The position numbers and the translations under genes were made by a program. Shown here piece after piece: positions 25,077 through 34,888 of a stretch of 64,000 bases of DNA. Numbering within the stretch: the stretch's first letter is position 1; each line of letters starts with the position of its first letter. Origin of the DNA: Fimbriimonas ginsengisoli (GTDB lineage Bacteria; Armatimonadota; Fimbriimonadia; Fimbriimonadales; Fimbriimonadaceae); assembly GCA_016179045.1 (NCBI GenBank), contig JACOSL010000059.1, positions 1 through 64,000 of the forward strand, read 5' to 3'. The notes beneath the pieces were generated by a model. It was given only the letters and a program-made list of their open reading frames with translations, did not search any database and was not told the origin of the DNA.

Positions 25077-26285
25077 ATGACCATCGAGGCGCAACTCGAG
25101 CTGCTACGGCGCGGCACCAGCGAGATAATCAGCGAGGAGGACCTGGCCGCGAAGCTGGGTAGGGGCACGCCGCTTCGCGTCAAGCTGGGCGTCGACCCGA
25201 CCGCTCGCGACGTTACCCTCGGCTGGGCGGTGGTGTTGCGCAAGCTGCGCGACTTCCAACGCCTCGGCCACACCGCGTGCCTCATCATCGGCGACTTCAC
25301 CGCCCAGATCGGCGACCCTAGCGGCAAGAACAAAACCCGCCCCCAGCTTAGCCGCGAGGAGGTGCAGGCGAACGTGGCCACGGTCGCCAAGCAGGTGTAT
25401 CGAATCCTCGATCCCGAGCGCACCGAGATCACGTTCAACCGCGATTGGCTGGGCGCGATGAACTTTGAGGACGTGCTCCGCCTGGCCGCCCGCGTGACGG
25501 TGGCGCGCATTCTTGAGCGCGACGACTTCACCAAGCGACTGGAGGAGCAGCGCCCGATCGCCCTCCACGAAATCCTCTACCCCGTCTGCCAGGGCTACGA
25601 CTCGGTTCAGATCAAGGCGGACGTGGAGCTCGGGGTCACCGATCAGAAGTTCAACAACCTCGTTGGTCGCACGCTGATGGCCCAATACGGCATGGAACCG
25701 CAGGTGGTGATGCTGTGCCCCTTGCTGGTGGGCACCGACGGCAAAGAGAAGATGTCGCAGTCGCTGGGCAACTACATCGCGATCACCGAACCGCCCGACG
25801 AGATGTTAGGCAAGACGATGTCGATCCCCGACGAGCTCATGGAGAACTACTTTGAACTCGCCACCGACGTGCCGATGGCCGAGGCGCGGGCGTTGTTGGA
25901 TAAGGCTTCGAAGGGCGAGTCGAACCCCCGCGACGTCAAGCGGCGACTTGCGAGCGAGATCGTCACGCTCTACCATGGCTCTGATGCAGCCCTGGCGGCG
26001 GACGAGCACTTCATGCACACGTTCAGCGAGCGGCGACAGCCGGCCGAGGCGGAAGAGGCCCGGATCCCGGAAGGGGCGGTGGAAGACGGGCTCGTGCACC
26101 TAGCCGCGATGATCGCCCTGCTTGGCATGGCCAAGAGCAACGGCGACGCGAGGCGGCTGATCGAACAAGGGGCGGTGACGCTCGACGGTGAGAAGGTGAT
26201 GGATCCCCGCTCGCGCTCGCCGCGCGAAGCCCTCGCCGGTAAGGTGTTGCGCGTCGGCAAGCACCAGTTCCGGAAGCTTATCTAG
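25077..26285 (+). CDS. tyrS: Tyrosyl-tRNA synthetase (TyrZ-like) with altered HIGH motif
   Basis: TyrRS charges tRNA-Tyr in two steps through tyrosyl-adenylate. The 402-aa protein is full length. It has the Rossmann catalytic domain (LRVKLGVDPTARD at 33-45; FTAQIGDPSGKNKTRPQLS; LYPVCQGYDSVQIKADVELGVTDQKFN), a KMSKS loop as KMSQS (DGKEKMSQSLGNYI), and a C-terminal S4-like RNA-binding domain (SNGDARRLIEQGAVTLDGEKV). The HIGH signature reads T47-L-G-W50 (25215-25226), so both histidines that normally contact ATP are replaced. Everything else appears intact. It may be the sole TyrRS of the organism or a paralogue. Convergent with fahA through a shared CTAG. Confidence 0.93.
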   Translation: MTIEAQLELLRRGTSEIISEEDLAAKLGRGTPLRVKLGVDPTARDVTLGWAVVLRKLRDFQRLGHTACLIIGDFTAQIGDPSGKNKTRPQLSREEVQANVATVAKQVYRILDPERTEITFNRDWLGAMNFEDVLRLAARVTVARILERDDFTKRLEEQRPIALHEILYPVCQGYDSVQIKADVELGVTDQKFNNLVGRTLMAQYGMEPQVVMLCPLLVGTDGKEKMSQSLGNYIAITEPPDEMLGKTMSIPDELMENYFELATDVPMAEARALLDKASKGESNPRDVKRRLASEIVTLYHGSDAALAADEHFMHTFSERRQPAEAEEARIPEGAVEDGLVHLAAMIALLGMAKSNGDARRLIEQGAVTLDGEKVMDPRSRSPREALAGKVLRVGKHQFRKLI

Positions 26286-27517
26286 CCCAGATGGGCGGGC
26301 AAGACGGTCGCGGTCACCTCGCCAAATCCGACCCGGAATCCATCGCCCTGGCAATAGCCCGTGAACGTCACCTCGTCGCCGTCTTCCAGGAACCGCCTTT
26401 CCTCGCCTGTCTCGTCCATCCGAATCGGCTGCGAACCGCGCCAAGTTAGCTCGAGCATCGAGCCGTATGTGCCCGGCTCGGTTCCGCTGATCGTGCCGCT
26501 CGCGTAGAGATCGCCCGCCTCCAAAGGCGTGCCGTTGGAGGACTGATGCGCCAGTTGCTGGGCCGGGCTCCAGTAGAGCTCGCGGAAGTTGGTCGCGCTG
26601 ATCCGCTGTCGGCGCGTCATCTTGGCCGTCTTGAGGGAAACCTCGAGTCGGATGTCGAAGTGGCCGTGAGGTCCTGGGCGCAGGTGAGGCAAAGCGGGCG
26701 GGTCTTGGGCCATGCCAGCGACCCGGAATGGCTCGAGCGCGTCCAGACTCACGATCCACGGGCTGATCGAGGTTGCGAAACTCTTGGCGAGGAACGGCCC
26801 GAGAGGCTGGTATTCCCATCGCTGAACGTCGCGCGCAGACCAATCGTTTACCAGCACGAAACCGGCCATCAGCTCCTCGGCGCGCTCGATCGGCACCACC
26901 TCGCCGATCGTCGAGCCGCCGGAAAGAAAGAAGCCCATCTCAAGCTCGAAATCGAGCTCGCGGGTGGGCGCGAAGACGGGCGCGGGGTCGTCCGCGCCCT
27001 TAGTCTGGCCCCACGGGCGGCGCACCCGTTGACCTGACACGATGACGCTGGAGGCTCGCCCGTTGTAGCCGACCGGTAGCCACCGATAGTTGGGAAGAAG
27101 GGGCGGGCTGTCGGGCCTGAACATCTTGCCCACATTGCTTGCGTGATTGATGCCGCTGTAGAAGTCGACGAAGGCTCTCACCGGCATCGGCAGGGCCATC
27201 CGCGCGGTCGACGCGGGCGTCAGCGCCCGTGCCCGAAGCGCCGCGTTGTCGCGCAGAGCGCTCGCATCCTCCAGGAACAGTTCAAACAGCCGCGGGCGCA
27301 GCGAAAGCGCGGCCGCATCGACCGAATCGCGCGCGGCCAACGCCAGTAGGCCCGCATCGGCGAGCTCCACCAAGTCGATCACGGTGTCGCCCAGCCTCGT
27401 GGCAACACGCCGCCCACGCCGATCGATCACCCCGAAGGGCAGATTCTGGATCGGAAAGTGGGAGTCGGGCTCGACTTCGATCCAGCTTCGGGCGTCGGCG
27501 GGCGCCAGGAAGTGCAT
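26282..27517 (-). CDS. fahA: Fumarylacetoacetase
   Basis: This enzyme hydrolyses fumarylacetoacetate to fumarate and acetoacetate, the last step of tyrosine/homogentisate catabolism. The 411-aa protein has an N-terminal SH3-like domain (FPIQNLPFGVIDRRG) and the FAH catalytic domain. The latter includes DFYSGINHASNVGKMFRP (family DFYSS.HAT..G.MFR), LDFELEMGFFLSG (metal-binding Glu pair), VLVNDWSARDVQRWEYQPLGPFLAKSFATSISPW, and GDLYASGTISG. ATG 27517 is preferred over GTG 27526 because a TAAGGT box lies 7 nt upstream. No other homogentisate-pathway gene lies nearby. Confidence 0.94.
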   Translation of the reverse strand: MHFLAPADARSWIEVEPDSHFPIQNLPFGVIDRRGRRVATRLGDTVIDLVELADAGLLALAARDSVDAAALSLRPRLFELFLEDASALRDNAALRARALTPASTARMALPMPVRAFVDFYSGINHASNVGKMFRPDSPPLLPNYRWLPVGYNGRASSVIVSGQRVRRPWGQTKGADDPAPVFAPTRELDFELEMGFFLSGGSTIGEVVPIERAEELMAGFVLVNDWSARDVQRWEYQPLGPFLAKSFATSISPWIVSLDALEPFRVAGMAQDPPALPHLRPGPHGHFDIRLEVSLKTAKMTRRQRISATNFRELYWSPAQQLAHQSSNGTPLEAGDLYASGTISGTEPGTYGSMLELTWRGSQPIRMDETGEERRFLEDGDEVTFTGYCQGDGFRVGFGEVTATVLPAHLG

Positions 27518-27524
27518 GGGATGC

Positions 27525-27530
27525 ACCTTA
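27525..27530 (-). promoter_or_regulatory. -10 box TAAGGT, leaderless-type, before fahA
   Basis: On the minus strand TAAGGT is followed by 7 nt (GCATCCC) and ATG 27517. Confidence 0.5.
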
Positions 27531-27538
27531 CCCTCGCC

Positions 27539-29884
27539 TTACTCGGCGCCCTTCAACTTCTTCACTGCAGCCTGGGCGGTGCGGCGCATGAAGTGAAGGC
27601 TGTGGCGCGTGAGCGGCATGATCACCTTAAGTGCCCGAGCGTCGCCGTAGTTGCCTAGCGCCTGAACGGCGGCGGTTCGCGCGCCGAACGACGGTTCCTG
27701 GGCAACCTTCATAAGCGCCAGGAGCACCCGCTCCGGGCCCGGCGAATCCTTGAGGTGACCAAGCTGGCGGATCGCTTCGACGCGCGCGGGCTCGCTCGGC
27801 GGAGTCTCCAGAGCCGACAGGCAGCGCTCGCGAGCCACATCCGTCTGATGCTCGCCCCACCACTTTAGGGCCTGGATCCGGATGCCGTCGTCGTAGCTGT
27901 CGGTTCGCCACGCCTCCTCTGCGAGCGCATTGTCCCCGGCCAATTTGAACAGCCCGTCTAGAGCGCTCTCGCGCATCTCATCGTTGGGGTCGTCGCGCCA
28001 GACCTCGCGCAAGCGAGCCACGATCGCATCCGACTTCGTCAACCCGGCGAGGCTGTTGACTGCGGCGCGAGCGATCTCCCGATCGGCATCCTTCGAGCGT
28101 TGCAGAAGCAGGGCCGCCCCCGCTTGGCCGAGTTTGCCGAAGATCGCCGGAAGCAGTCGCGGCGAGTGCTCATAGCCCGCCACTTCGAGTTTTTGCGCAT
28201 CCGACAGGTGGCCCATCATCCGGTCGATCAGCTTCGCTTTCTGGGCCGCGTTCGGGGCGTGGTGGTAGAGCAAGAGCCAATTCTCGGGGCTGTTGCCGCT
28301 CTCGTAGGTCACCGGCGCCATCTGCTTGACTTCGGGATCGACGAGCAGCGGCTGGCCCGCCAGGTCGCCTAGGCCCATCCGGTTCTCGGCGCCGTCCACG
28401 TGAAGCACGCGCTTGTCCCATTCGGCGCCGGTCCAAATCCAGACGTCCACATCGAATACGTAGCCCGCGGTGGGCTGCTTGACCACCAATTCGCCGCCCT
28501 CGGTTGAGACCTTAAGCTCGGGCAGCTCGGCGGTATAGAACCACTGCTTTTTGAACTGGTCGAGGTTCACGCCGCTGACCCGCGACATCACGCCAAGGAA
28601 ATCCTGGGTGGTCACGTTCTTGTATTCGAAGGTGCGCAGGTATTCGGCGATGCCTTTCCAGAAGGTCTTCTCGCCGAGCAGATTCATCAGCATGAAGAGC
28701 CGTGATGCTCCGCCCGGATAGATCACGCCGTCGAACAGGTCGATCGGCTCCTCGTACTTGTTCGAGACTACAGGGCGATGAGCTGCAATCTGGCCGAAGT
28801 AGCCGCCCTGAAAAGTGCCGAGACGAGACAGGTCATATGCCTCTTGACCATCCTTCTCGCGCTCCCAGAAGCTGGGCAGGAAGGTGGCGAAGCCCTCGTT
28901 GAGCCAGATGTGCTCCCAGTCGCTGCACGTCACCGTGTCCCCAAACCACTGGTGGGCCAGCTCGTGCGCGACCAATCCGGTCGCGTCTCGCAAGGGGGCG
29001 ACCTTGGCGGGAAACAGCGCGCCCAAGGTCTGGGTGACGCAGGTCGTATTCTCCATTCCCCCGAACATGTAGTCCGGCACCGCCGCTTGGGAAAACTTGG
29101 CGTAGGGGTAGGGGAAGCCGGTCAGACGCCCGTAGAAATCCACGATCTTCGAGGTTCCGCCGAAGGCGGCCTCGCCCCAATCCTTCAGCCCTTCGGGCGC
29201 GTAGAAGTAGGTCGGCACCTTCGCACCGGCGTCCTGGCCCTCGTCGTACCGGCCCGCGACGAGCGAGATCAGATACGTGCTCTGGGGCTGGGGCAGCTTC
29301 CAGTGGAACACGTCGGCATCCGCCTCATGCTCGATCCCTTCCAGCTTGCCGTTGCTCAGCGCGTAATAGCCCTTCGGCACCTTGATGAACGATTCGAAGC
29401 TCGCGCGGTTGTCGGGCCAATCGTAGGTGGGCAACCAGTAGCGCGTGTCGATCATCTCGCCTTGGGTGTAAACGCAGCTCGTGTGGGCGGGGAAAGCACG
29501 GCTTGCGGGAATGAAATAGATGCCGGCTTCCGGGCGGCCCGAATACACGATGCGTACCTTGAGGCTGTCGGCCTGGGTCGCGGGTCTGGGCAGACGCACG
29601 GTGAGCAACTCATCCTCGTTCACAAAGGTTGCCTTCGCGCCGTTCACGGTGACCGAGGAGACTTCGAGCTTGGCGCAATCGAAGGCAACGCTCGCCAGTC
29701 CATCCTTCATCGGCCTCACCGTGTTGGTGACTTCGCCATTGATCGAGCGTTTGGCTTCGTCGAACGACAAGGACCAGCGGACGTCGATCAGACGATAGGT
29801 CTTGGGCGCATGCCGCGCGCCGGCAAGCGTGAGAACGGACGAGGCAAGAAGGCAGGCGAGGGCGAAGAAGCGGCGGATTGGCAT
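27539..29884 (-). CDS. M1 family aminopeptidase with C-terminal HEAT repeats, secreted
   Basis: This 781-aa zinc peptidase has a signal peptide (MPIRRFFALACLLASSVLTLAGA). An N-terminal beta-saddle domain is followed by the thermolysin-like domain. Substrate-recognition motif GGMEN is at 275-279, and HELAH (H307, E308, H311) is followed by WLNEGFA (E330) as third zinc ligand. From about 570 the protein consists of HEAT-like helical pairs (ADREIARAAVNSLAGL; DEMRESALDGLFKLAGD; GARTAAVQALGNYGDARALKVIMPL). Such M1-HEAT fusions are usually extracytoplasmic peptide-degrading enzymes. fahA lies 21 nt downstream on the same strand, but it has its own -10 box. Confidence 0.92.
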   Translation of the reverse strand: MPIRRFFALACLLASSVLTLAGARHAPKTYRLIDVRWSLSFDEAKRSINGEVTNTVRPMKDGLASVAFDCAKLEVSSVTVNGAKATFVNEDELLTVRLPRPATQADSLKVRIVYSGRPEAGIYFIPASRAFPAHTSCVYTQGEMIDTRYWLPTYDWPDNRASFESFIKVPKGYYALSNGKLEGIEHEADADVFHWKLPQPQSTYLISLVAGRYDEGQDAGAKVPTYFYAPEGLKDWGEAAFGGTSKIVDFYGRLTGFPYPYAKFSQAAVPDYMFGGMENTTCVTQTLGALFPAKVAPLRDATGLVAHELAHQWFGDTVTCSDWEHIWLNEGFATFLPSFWEREKDGQEAYDLSRLGTFQGGYFGQIAAHRPVVSNKYEEPIDLFDGVIYPGGASRLFMLMNLLGEKTFWKGIAEYLRTFEYKNVTTQDFLGVMSRVSGVNLDQFKKQWFYTAELPELKVSTEGGELVVKQPTAGYVFDVDVWIWTGAEWDKRVLHVDGAENRMGLGDLAGQPLLVDPEVKQMAPVTYESGNSPENWLLLYHHAPNAAQKAKLIDRMMGHLSDAQKLEVAGYEHSPRLLPAIFGKLGQAGAALLLQRSKDADREIARAAVNSLAGLTKSDAIVARLREVWRDDPNDEMRESALDGLFKLAGDNALAEEAWRTDSYDDGIRIQALKWWGEHQTDVARERCLSALETPPSEPARVEAIRQLGHLKDSPGPERVLLALMKVAQEPSFGARTAAVQALGNYGDARALKVIMPLTRHSLHFMRRTAQAAVKKLKGAE

Positions 29885-29937
29885 CGGGGAACCTGACCGG
29901 GTGTTTACCCGACGAATCTGACGCGCAAGGCCCCGGC

Positions 29938-31227
29938 CTAGGTCCGGCTGCTTGATTCGACCGCGTCCTCTGCCGGGACCCAAAGGTTATCGCCCAGCCC
30001 TTCGCTGAAGAGCCACGTCTTCTGGAAGGCGATCCGCTCTTGGGCGGTTTCCTTGGCGCGCTCCATGCCCGCGAGGAACACGGTGTTCTTCCCGTACCGC
30101 TGGTTAAGCCGGTCGACCGCGTGGCTCAACTGGCTGCGATCCTGACCTTGCTCGAAAAGCGAGCCGGTCACCGTAGCGGCAGGCTGCAGGCCGTGGAACG
30201 TGACCGCGACCGAGCGGGGGCGCCGAAAGTCGCGCTGGCCCCATGCCTTCAGCAGCTCCTCGTTCATCTTCACCGTGTCCTGGGTGGGCGGCAAGGGCAG
30301 GGTCACCGCCCAACTGCGCTCGAAACCCGTCACCTGGACGCTCATCGACGTGGTCGCGAGGCTGTCGGCCCGCAACCGCGCCGACGCCTTCTGCAGAAGC
30401 CGAAGCAGCACCTCGCGGCAGCCTTGGTCGGTGCGCAAGTCGGGAGGCAGCACGTGCGAGTGGCCGAGCGAGCGTCGATTGGTCTTCTGAGGTCCAAGGT
30501 CCGCGCCTCGAAGCAGAAACCACCATCGCTCGCCGATCACACCGCCGAAGGCGCGCCGCAAATGCTCCCGCGAAGCAGCGCAGAGCTGCTCGGCGGTGAA
30601 GATTCCGGCTGCGTTCAGGCGAATCTCCATGCGCCGGTTGATGCCGGTGAACTCGGTGAGTTTCAAGGCGTGCAGCTTTTCGGGTAGGTCCTTCGCCTCG
30701 AGGATCACGAGACCGTCGGGCTTTTGGAGTTCGGTGCCCAGCTTGGCGAGGAAGGGGTTGGGGGCTATGCCGATGGAGCACGTTAGGCATTCGCCCACCT
30801 GCTCGCGCAGGGCCGCCTTGAGCCTAAGCGCCAGGGTGCGGGCCGCTTCCGCTTCGCGCTCCTCGCCGAGCAGGCGGAATCGCATTTCGTCTATGGAACA
30901 AACCTCCTCGACCGGCAGCACGCCTTCGACGGCGGCGAGGCATCGCCGGTGGTACTCCATGTACACGACGTGGCCGCCTTTGACCAAGATGAGTTCGGGG
31001 CATAGGCGCTTGGCCTCGCCGATCTGGGTGAGCGTCTTGACCCCCACGCGCTTCGCCTCGTAGGAGGCGGCGATCACGAAGGACGTATCGGCCATCACCG
31101 GCACCACAGCGACCGGCTTGCCGCGCAGTTCGGGATGCTCCTGCTGCTCGACCGACGCGAAGTATGAGTTCAGGTCGAGAAACAGGCTTCTCAGCTTAGG
31201 CTGGATGGGTAGAGTCCCGTCTACCAC
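29938..31227 (-). CDS. Y-family DNA polymerase (DinB-like)
   Basis: This 429-aa translesion polymerase has N-terminal [14 protein letters not shown], which supplies catalytic D18 and probable steric-gate F23. The second carboxylate motif is [11 protein letters not shown] (D113, E114), where DinB usually has SIDEA(F/W)LD. The thumb region [24 protein letters not shown] is followed by an HhH-like [19 protein letters not shown] and a little-finger domain (about 250-360). A conserved C-terminal extension of about 60 residues ends near [13 protein letters not shown]. It is therefore a DinB-like subfamily rather than classical Pol IV. GTG 31227 is supported by a perfect TATAAT box 6 nt upstream. 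No LexA box is evident. Confidence 0.9.
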   Translation of the reverse strand: MVDGTLPIQPKLRSLFLDLNSYFASVEQQEHPELRGKPVAVVPVMADTSFVIAASYEAKRVGVKTLTQIGEAKRLCPELILVKGGHVVYMEYHRRCLAAVEGVLPVEEVCSIDEMRFRLLGEEREAEAARTLALRLKAALREQVGECLTCSIGIAPNPFLAKLGTELQKPDGLVILEAKDLPEKLHALKLTEFTGINRRMEIRLNAAGIFTAEQLCAASREHLRRAFGGVIGERWWFLLRGADLGPQKTNRRSLGHSHVLPPDLRTDQGCREVLLRLLQKASARLRADSLATTSMSVQVTGFERSWAVTLPLPPTQDTVKMNEELLKAWGQRDFRRPRSVAVTFHGLQPAATVTGSLFEQGQDRSQLSHAVDRLNQRYGKNTVFLAGMERAKETAQERIAFQKTWLFSEGLGDNLWVPAEDAVESSSRT

Positions 31228-31233
31228 TGCACC

Positions 31234-31239
31234 ATTATA
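31234..31239 (-). promoter_or_regulatory. -10 box TATAAT, leaderless-type, before the Y-family polymerase gene
   Basis: On the minus strand a perfect TATAAT is followed by 6 nt (GGTGCA) and GTG 31227. It lies in the 56-nt gap to divergent ileS. Confidence 0.65.
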
Positions 31240-31283
31240 CGCCCGGTTGGCGTGGGAGGCGAAAGGTACACTCGCCCGAGTCC

Positions 31284-34049
31284 ATGGACCTCCGCAGCAC
31301 CCTCAATCTGCCCGACGCCGAGTTCGCCATCCCGATGAAGGCGGATCTGCCGAAGCGCGAGCCGGAGATCCAGCAGCGCTGGGACGAGCGGCGCATCTAT
31401 CACCGCATCCTGGAGGCGCACCGCAACGACCCCCTCTTCGTGTTGCACGACGGCCCGCCCTACACCAACAGCCCGATTCACATCGGCACTGCACTAAACA
31501 AGGTGCTGAAGGATTTCGTGGTGAAGTCGCGGGCGATGATGGGCTTTCGCGCCCCTTACGTGCCCGGCTACGACAACCACGGGCTGCCGATTGAGCTTGC
31601 GGTGCTCAAGAGCTTTCACGAGAAGGGGGTGAAGCCTACGGTCGTGGAACTGCGCCGGGCGTGCCGGGAGCATGCGGCCAAGTACGTCCAGATTCAAAAC
31701 GAGCAATTCAAGCGCCTTGGCGTATTCGGCCTCTGGGAAACCCCATATCAGACGATGGACTACCGCTTCGAGGCGTCGATTCTGCGCGTGTTCAAGGCGA
31801 TGGTGGAGAAGGGCTACGTCTATAAGGGGCTGCGGCCCACGCTCTGGAGCCCAACCGCACGCACTGCGCTTGCCGAGAGCGAAGTTCTTTACCGAGACCA
31901 CATTAGCCGCTCCATTTACGTTCGATTCCCCTTGCGGCGCGATCCCAATGAGCTGTTCGGTGCGTGGCCGAACCTCTACGCCGTAATCTGGACAACCACG
32001 CCTTGGACGATCCCCGCCAACCTCGCGGTGGCTTTCCATCCCGAGCTCGACTACGCGATCGTGAAGGTGGGCGGCGACCACTATGTGGTGCTCGATGCGC
32101 TCGCCCAGCCAGTTTCGGAAAAGCTCGGCTGGAAGGGCTGGAAGCGGGTCGGCAAGCTGCAAGGCATCAACTTCGACCACTCGGTGTTCAAACATCCGAT
32201 CTTCGACCGGGATTCGCTCGGCGTCGTGGCCGACTATGTAAGCGCCGAAGAAGGCACTGGGGTGGTGCACACAGCGCCGGGGCATGGGCGGGACGATTTC
32301 TACACGGGCAAGCTCTACGGGCTGCCCGTGCTTTGCCCGGTCGACGAAGGTGGCGTGCTCACGGATGAGGCGGGCGAATTCGCCGGAGTGCACTACAAGA
32401 AATGCGACACCGTCGTGGTCGATCGTCTAGCCGAGCTTGGCAACCTGCTGCTCGCCGAAGACACGGTGCACTCGTACCCCTACGCCGAGCGGGACGACCA
32501 GCCCGTCATCTTCCGCGCCACCGAGCAATGGTTCGTGTCCATCGACCATGACGGCCTGCGGGAGAAGATGCTAAGGGAGATCGACGGCGTGCGCTGGATG
32601 CCGGCCACGGCCAAGGCTCGAATCGAGGCGATGGTGGGCGGTAGGCCCGACTGGTGCATCTCGCGCCAGCGGCCATGGGGGGTGGGCATCCCGATCTTCT
32701 ACGGAGCGAAGACGCGCGAGCCGGTGCTCGACCCGTTCGCGATCGAGTGCGTGGCCAAGCTGGTCGAGCGCGAGGGCTCGGACGCCTGGTTCGAAAAAGA
32801 CGCCAAGCGCATCCTGCCGCCCGATTATCGGCACCCGAGCACGGGCGAAACCGAGTTTGTGAAGGACACCGACGTACTCGACGTGTGGTTCGACAGCGGC
32901 TGCACCTCGTTTTGCGTCATCGACGGCGTGGCCAATCCGGAATGGAAGGCCCACTGGCCCGCCGACCTGTACTTGGAGGGCTCCGACCAGCACCGAGGCT
33001 GGTTTAACTCCTCGCTTGTTATCGGGACCGCGCTCCGAGGGCGTGCTCCCTACCGCGAGGTGGTGACGCACGGATTCGTGGTGGACGAGCACGGCCTCAA
33101 GATGTCCAAGCGCTCGGGCGGGGCGGTCGACCCGGTTGTCGCAGCCGACCAATACGGGGCAGACATCCTGCGCTTTTGGGTCGCGAGCGTGGACTACGGG
33201 AACGACATGCCTTGCTCGGATGCGCTCCTTCGAGAACTGGGCGAGCAGTACCGTAAGATTCGCAACACCCTCAAATTCTTGATGGGCAACCTGTACGATT
33301 TCGACGGCGCACGCCCGAAACGGCCGCTCGAACTCGACGAATGGGCGATCGAGCAAACCGAACTGCTCTCGGCTGATTGTGTTGAGGCCTATCGGAATTA
33401 CGAGTTCCGAAAGGTGCTCACGTCGGTTCACGGCTTTTGCGTCAGCCAGCTTTCGTCGTTCTATCTGGACGCGATCAAGGACGCGATGTACTGCGATGCG
33501 CCCGATTCGCCTCGCCGCCGCTCCGCCCAGTTCGCGTGCCGCCGGATCCTCTCCGCGCTCAACCGACTGCTTGCGCCGATCCTCCCCCACACCGCGGAGG
33601 AGATTCACCAGCGCCTCTTTGGAGAGAACACCAGCGTGCACGAGCAAGTGTTTGAGGCGCCCTCAAAGGATAGGCTGGAGGAGATCGAGGCGAGCCCGCT
33701 GCAAACGCGCTTCGCCGCCCTGCTTGAAGTGAGAGAGGAGACCTTCGCCGCCTTCGAGGCATGGAAGTCCGGCCAGACCGTGCGCGACAGCCAGGACGTG
33801 GTCCTGACCCTCCAAACCGAGAGCGCCGAGGTTCTCGGCTATCCGACGGAAGAGCTCGCGAATCTCTTCAAAGTGAGTTGGGTGGAGGGATCGCGCGGGG
33901 CGCCTGCGTACGCGTTCCGCTCCAGCACATTCCTCAAGTGCGAACGGTGTCGACTCCGACGGCCCGACGTCGAGATGGTCGATGGCGTGCCCCTCAGCAA
34001 GCGCGACCGCGAAGTGCTCGCCCTCCTCACAACCCAGGGGAAGGCGTGA
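31284..34049 (+). CDS. ileS: Isoleucyl-tRNA synthetase with HIGT motif and half zinc knuckle
   Basis: IleRS charges tRNA-Ile and edits misactivated valine. The 921-aa protein shows the N-terminal [16 protein letters not shown] block, where HIGH reads H66-I-G-T69. The editing domain has [24 protein letters not shown] and [16 protein letters not shown]. The Trp-rich [18 protein letters not shown] is followed by the KMSKR loop ([10 protein letters not shown]). The anticodon-binding helical domain follows. The C-terminus keeps CERC (C886, C889), but the second CxxC of the usual zinc knuckle is absent. It starts at ATG 31284, 11 nt after a TACACT box. lspA starts inside its stop codon. Confidence 0.96.
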   Translation: MDLRSTLNLPDAEFAIPMKADLPKREPEIQQRWDERRIYHRILEAHRNDPLFVLHDGPPYTNSPIHIGTALNKVLKDFVVKSRAMMGFRAPYVPGYDNHGLPIELAVLKSFHEKGVKPTVVELRRACREHAAKYVQIQNEQFKRLGVFGLWETPYQTMDYRFEASILRVFKAMVEKGYVYKGLRPTLWSPTARTALAESEVLYRDHISRSIYVRFPLRRDPNELFGAWPNLYAVIWTTTPWTIPANLAVAFHPELDYAIVKVGGDHYVVLDALAQPVSEKLGWKGWKRVGKLQGINFDHSVFKHPIFDRDSLGVVADYVSAEEGTGVVHTAPGHGRDDFYTGKLYGLPVLCPVDEGGVLTDEAGEFAGVHYKKCDTVVVDRLAELGNLLLAEDTVHSYPYAERDDQPVIFRATEQWFVSIDHDGLREKMLREIDGVRWMPATAKARIEAMVGGRPDWCISRQRPWGVGIPIFYGAKTREPVLDPFAIECVAKLVEREGSDAWFEKDAKRILPPDYRHPSTGETEFVKDTDVLDVWFDSGCTSFCVIDGVANPEWKAHWPADLYLEGSDQHRGWFNSSLVIGTALRGRAPYREVVTHGFVVDEHGLKMSKRSGGAVDPVVAADQYGADILRFWVASVDYGNDMPCSDALLRELGEQYRKIRNTLKFLMGNLYDFDGARPKRPLELDEWAIEQTELLSADCVEAYRNYEFRKVLTSVHGFCVSQLSSFYLDAIKDAMYCDAPDSPRRRSAQFACRRILSALNRLLAPILPHTAEEIHQRLFGENTSVHEQVFEAPSKDRLEEIEASPLQTRFAALLEVREETFAAFEAWKSGQTVRDSQDVVLTLQTESAEVLGYPTEELANLFKVSWVEGSRGAPAYAFRSSTFLKCERCRLRRPDVEMVDGVPLSKRDREVLALLTTQGKA

Positions 34050-34570
34050 AGGATCGCCGGAGGTTTTTCTGGGCGTTCCTGCTTGCCACCCTGATTCTCG
34101 ACCAGGCGGTCAAGGCTTGGGCGCGAGGCGCGTTTGCCGAGCACCAGGCTCCCGGCTTTCCCTGGCCGGGCGTGTTTGAACTCACCCTGACTTACAACAA
34201 GGGAGTGGCGTTTGGGATGATGCAAGGCTCCGCGCTTTGGGTGGCGCCGATCGCGATCCTCATAGCCGCGCTCGCTTTCCATTTCAGCCTCCGGCATCCG
34301 GCGGAGACGCGCTGGGTTCACACCGCGATGGGCCTGATCGCAAGCGGGGCGCTCGGCAACCTCGTCGACCGGCTGCGGTATGGCCGGGTCACCGACATGT
34401 TCTGGTTTCGCGCGATCGACTTCCCGGTGTTCAACCTTGCCGATGCCTGCATCACCGGCGCGGCGATCATGATCGTTCTGACTTGGGTTATGCCCGCCGG
34501 CCACCGGGACGGCTCGTCCGAACCGAAAGAGGCCCAAGGGCCCGAAACCCCGTCCGAAGCGCCGTCGTAG
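34046..34570 (+). CDS. lspA: Signal peptidase II (lipoprotein)
   Basis: LspA is the inner-membrane aspartyl protease that removes signal peptides from prolipoproteins after lipidation. The 174-aa protein has four transmembrane segments and the family motifs: N51-[22 protein letters not shown] (catalytic D108) and FNLADACI (catalytic D133). GTG 34046 overlaps the ileS stop (GTGA), with AGGGGAAGG upstream. The ileS-lspA linkage is common in bacteria. The C-terminal about 20 residues after the last helix ([18 protein letters not shown]) are an acidic, disordered extension. Confidence 0.95.
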   Translation: MKDRRRFFWAFLLATLILDQAVKAWARGAFAEHQAPGFPWPGVFELTLTYNKGVAFGMMQGSALWVAPIAILIAALAFHFSLRHPAETRWVHTAMGLIASGALGNLVDRLRYGRVTDMFWFRAIDFPVFNLADACITGAAIMIVLTWVMPAGHRDGSSEPKEAQGPETPSEAPS

Positions 34571-34578
34571 GGAGGTGC

Positions 34579-34878
34579 ATGAGGATTCCACCGCGAGGAA
34601 TCGTGCCTCCCGGAAGGCTCGGCTTGCTGCTGATCGCCGCCGCGATGGTGCCGGTCGTGCTCGCCCGGTGTAAGCCCTTCGCCAAGAAGGTCGGCGAAGC
34701 CTTGGTCAAGGCTGGCGAAAAGCTGAAGGAGACGGCGGAAGAGCCGACCAAGCCGGTGGCCACGGCCTCAGCAACGAACGACGAGCGACGAGCGACGAAG
34801 CCGCCGGTCAGGAAATCCAAGCCGCGCACCAAAGCCAAGCCGACCGCCAAGAAGAAGGCAAGTCCCAAGCAAGGGTAA
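34579..34878 (+). CDS. Hypothetical basic protein with N-terminal membrane segment
   Basis: This 99-aa protein has an N-terminal hydrophobic segment (LGLLLIAAAMVPVVLARC) preceded by Arg residues. It could be a signal anchor; the LARC sequence resembles a lipobox, but Arg at -1 argues against lipidation. A short helix (KKVGEALVKAGEKLKETAEE) follows, and the last about 35 residues are Lys/Arg/Pro/Thr-rich and disordered. GGGAGG at 34570-34575 is a good RBS, and the gene lies 8 nt after lspA, so they are probably co-transcribed. No family recognised. Confidence 0.6.
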   Translation: MRIPPRGIVPPGRLGLLLIAAAMVPVVLARCKPFAKKVGEALVKAGEKLKETAEEPTKPVATASATNDERRATKPPVRKSKPRTKAKPTAKKKASPKQG

Positions 34879-34888
34879 ACCTTCGGGC

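Noticed and set aside
28778-29896. 372-aa plus-strand reading frame
   Set aside because: It is antisense to the M1 peptidase, including its HELAH active site, and resembles no family.
31228-31283. T-box leader for ileS
   Set aside because: Only 56 nt separate ileS from its divergent neighbour, far too short for a T-box, and no T-box core sequence is present. The same holds for tyrS.
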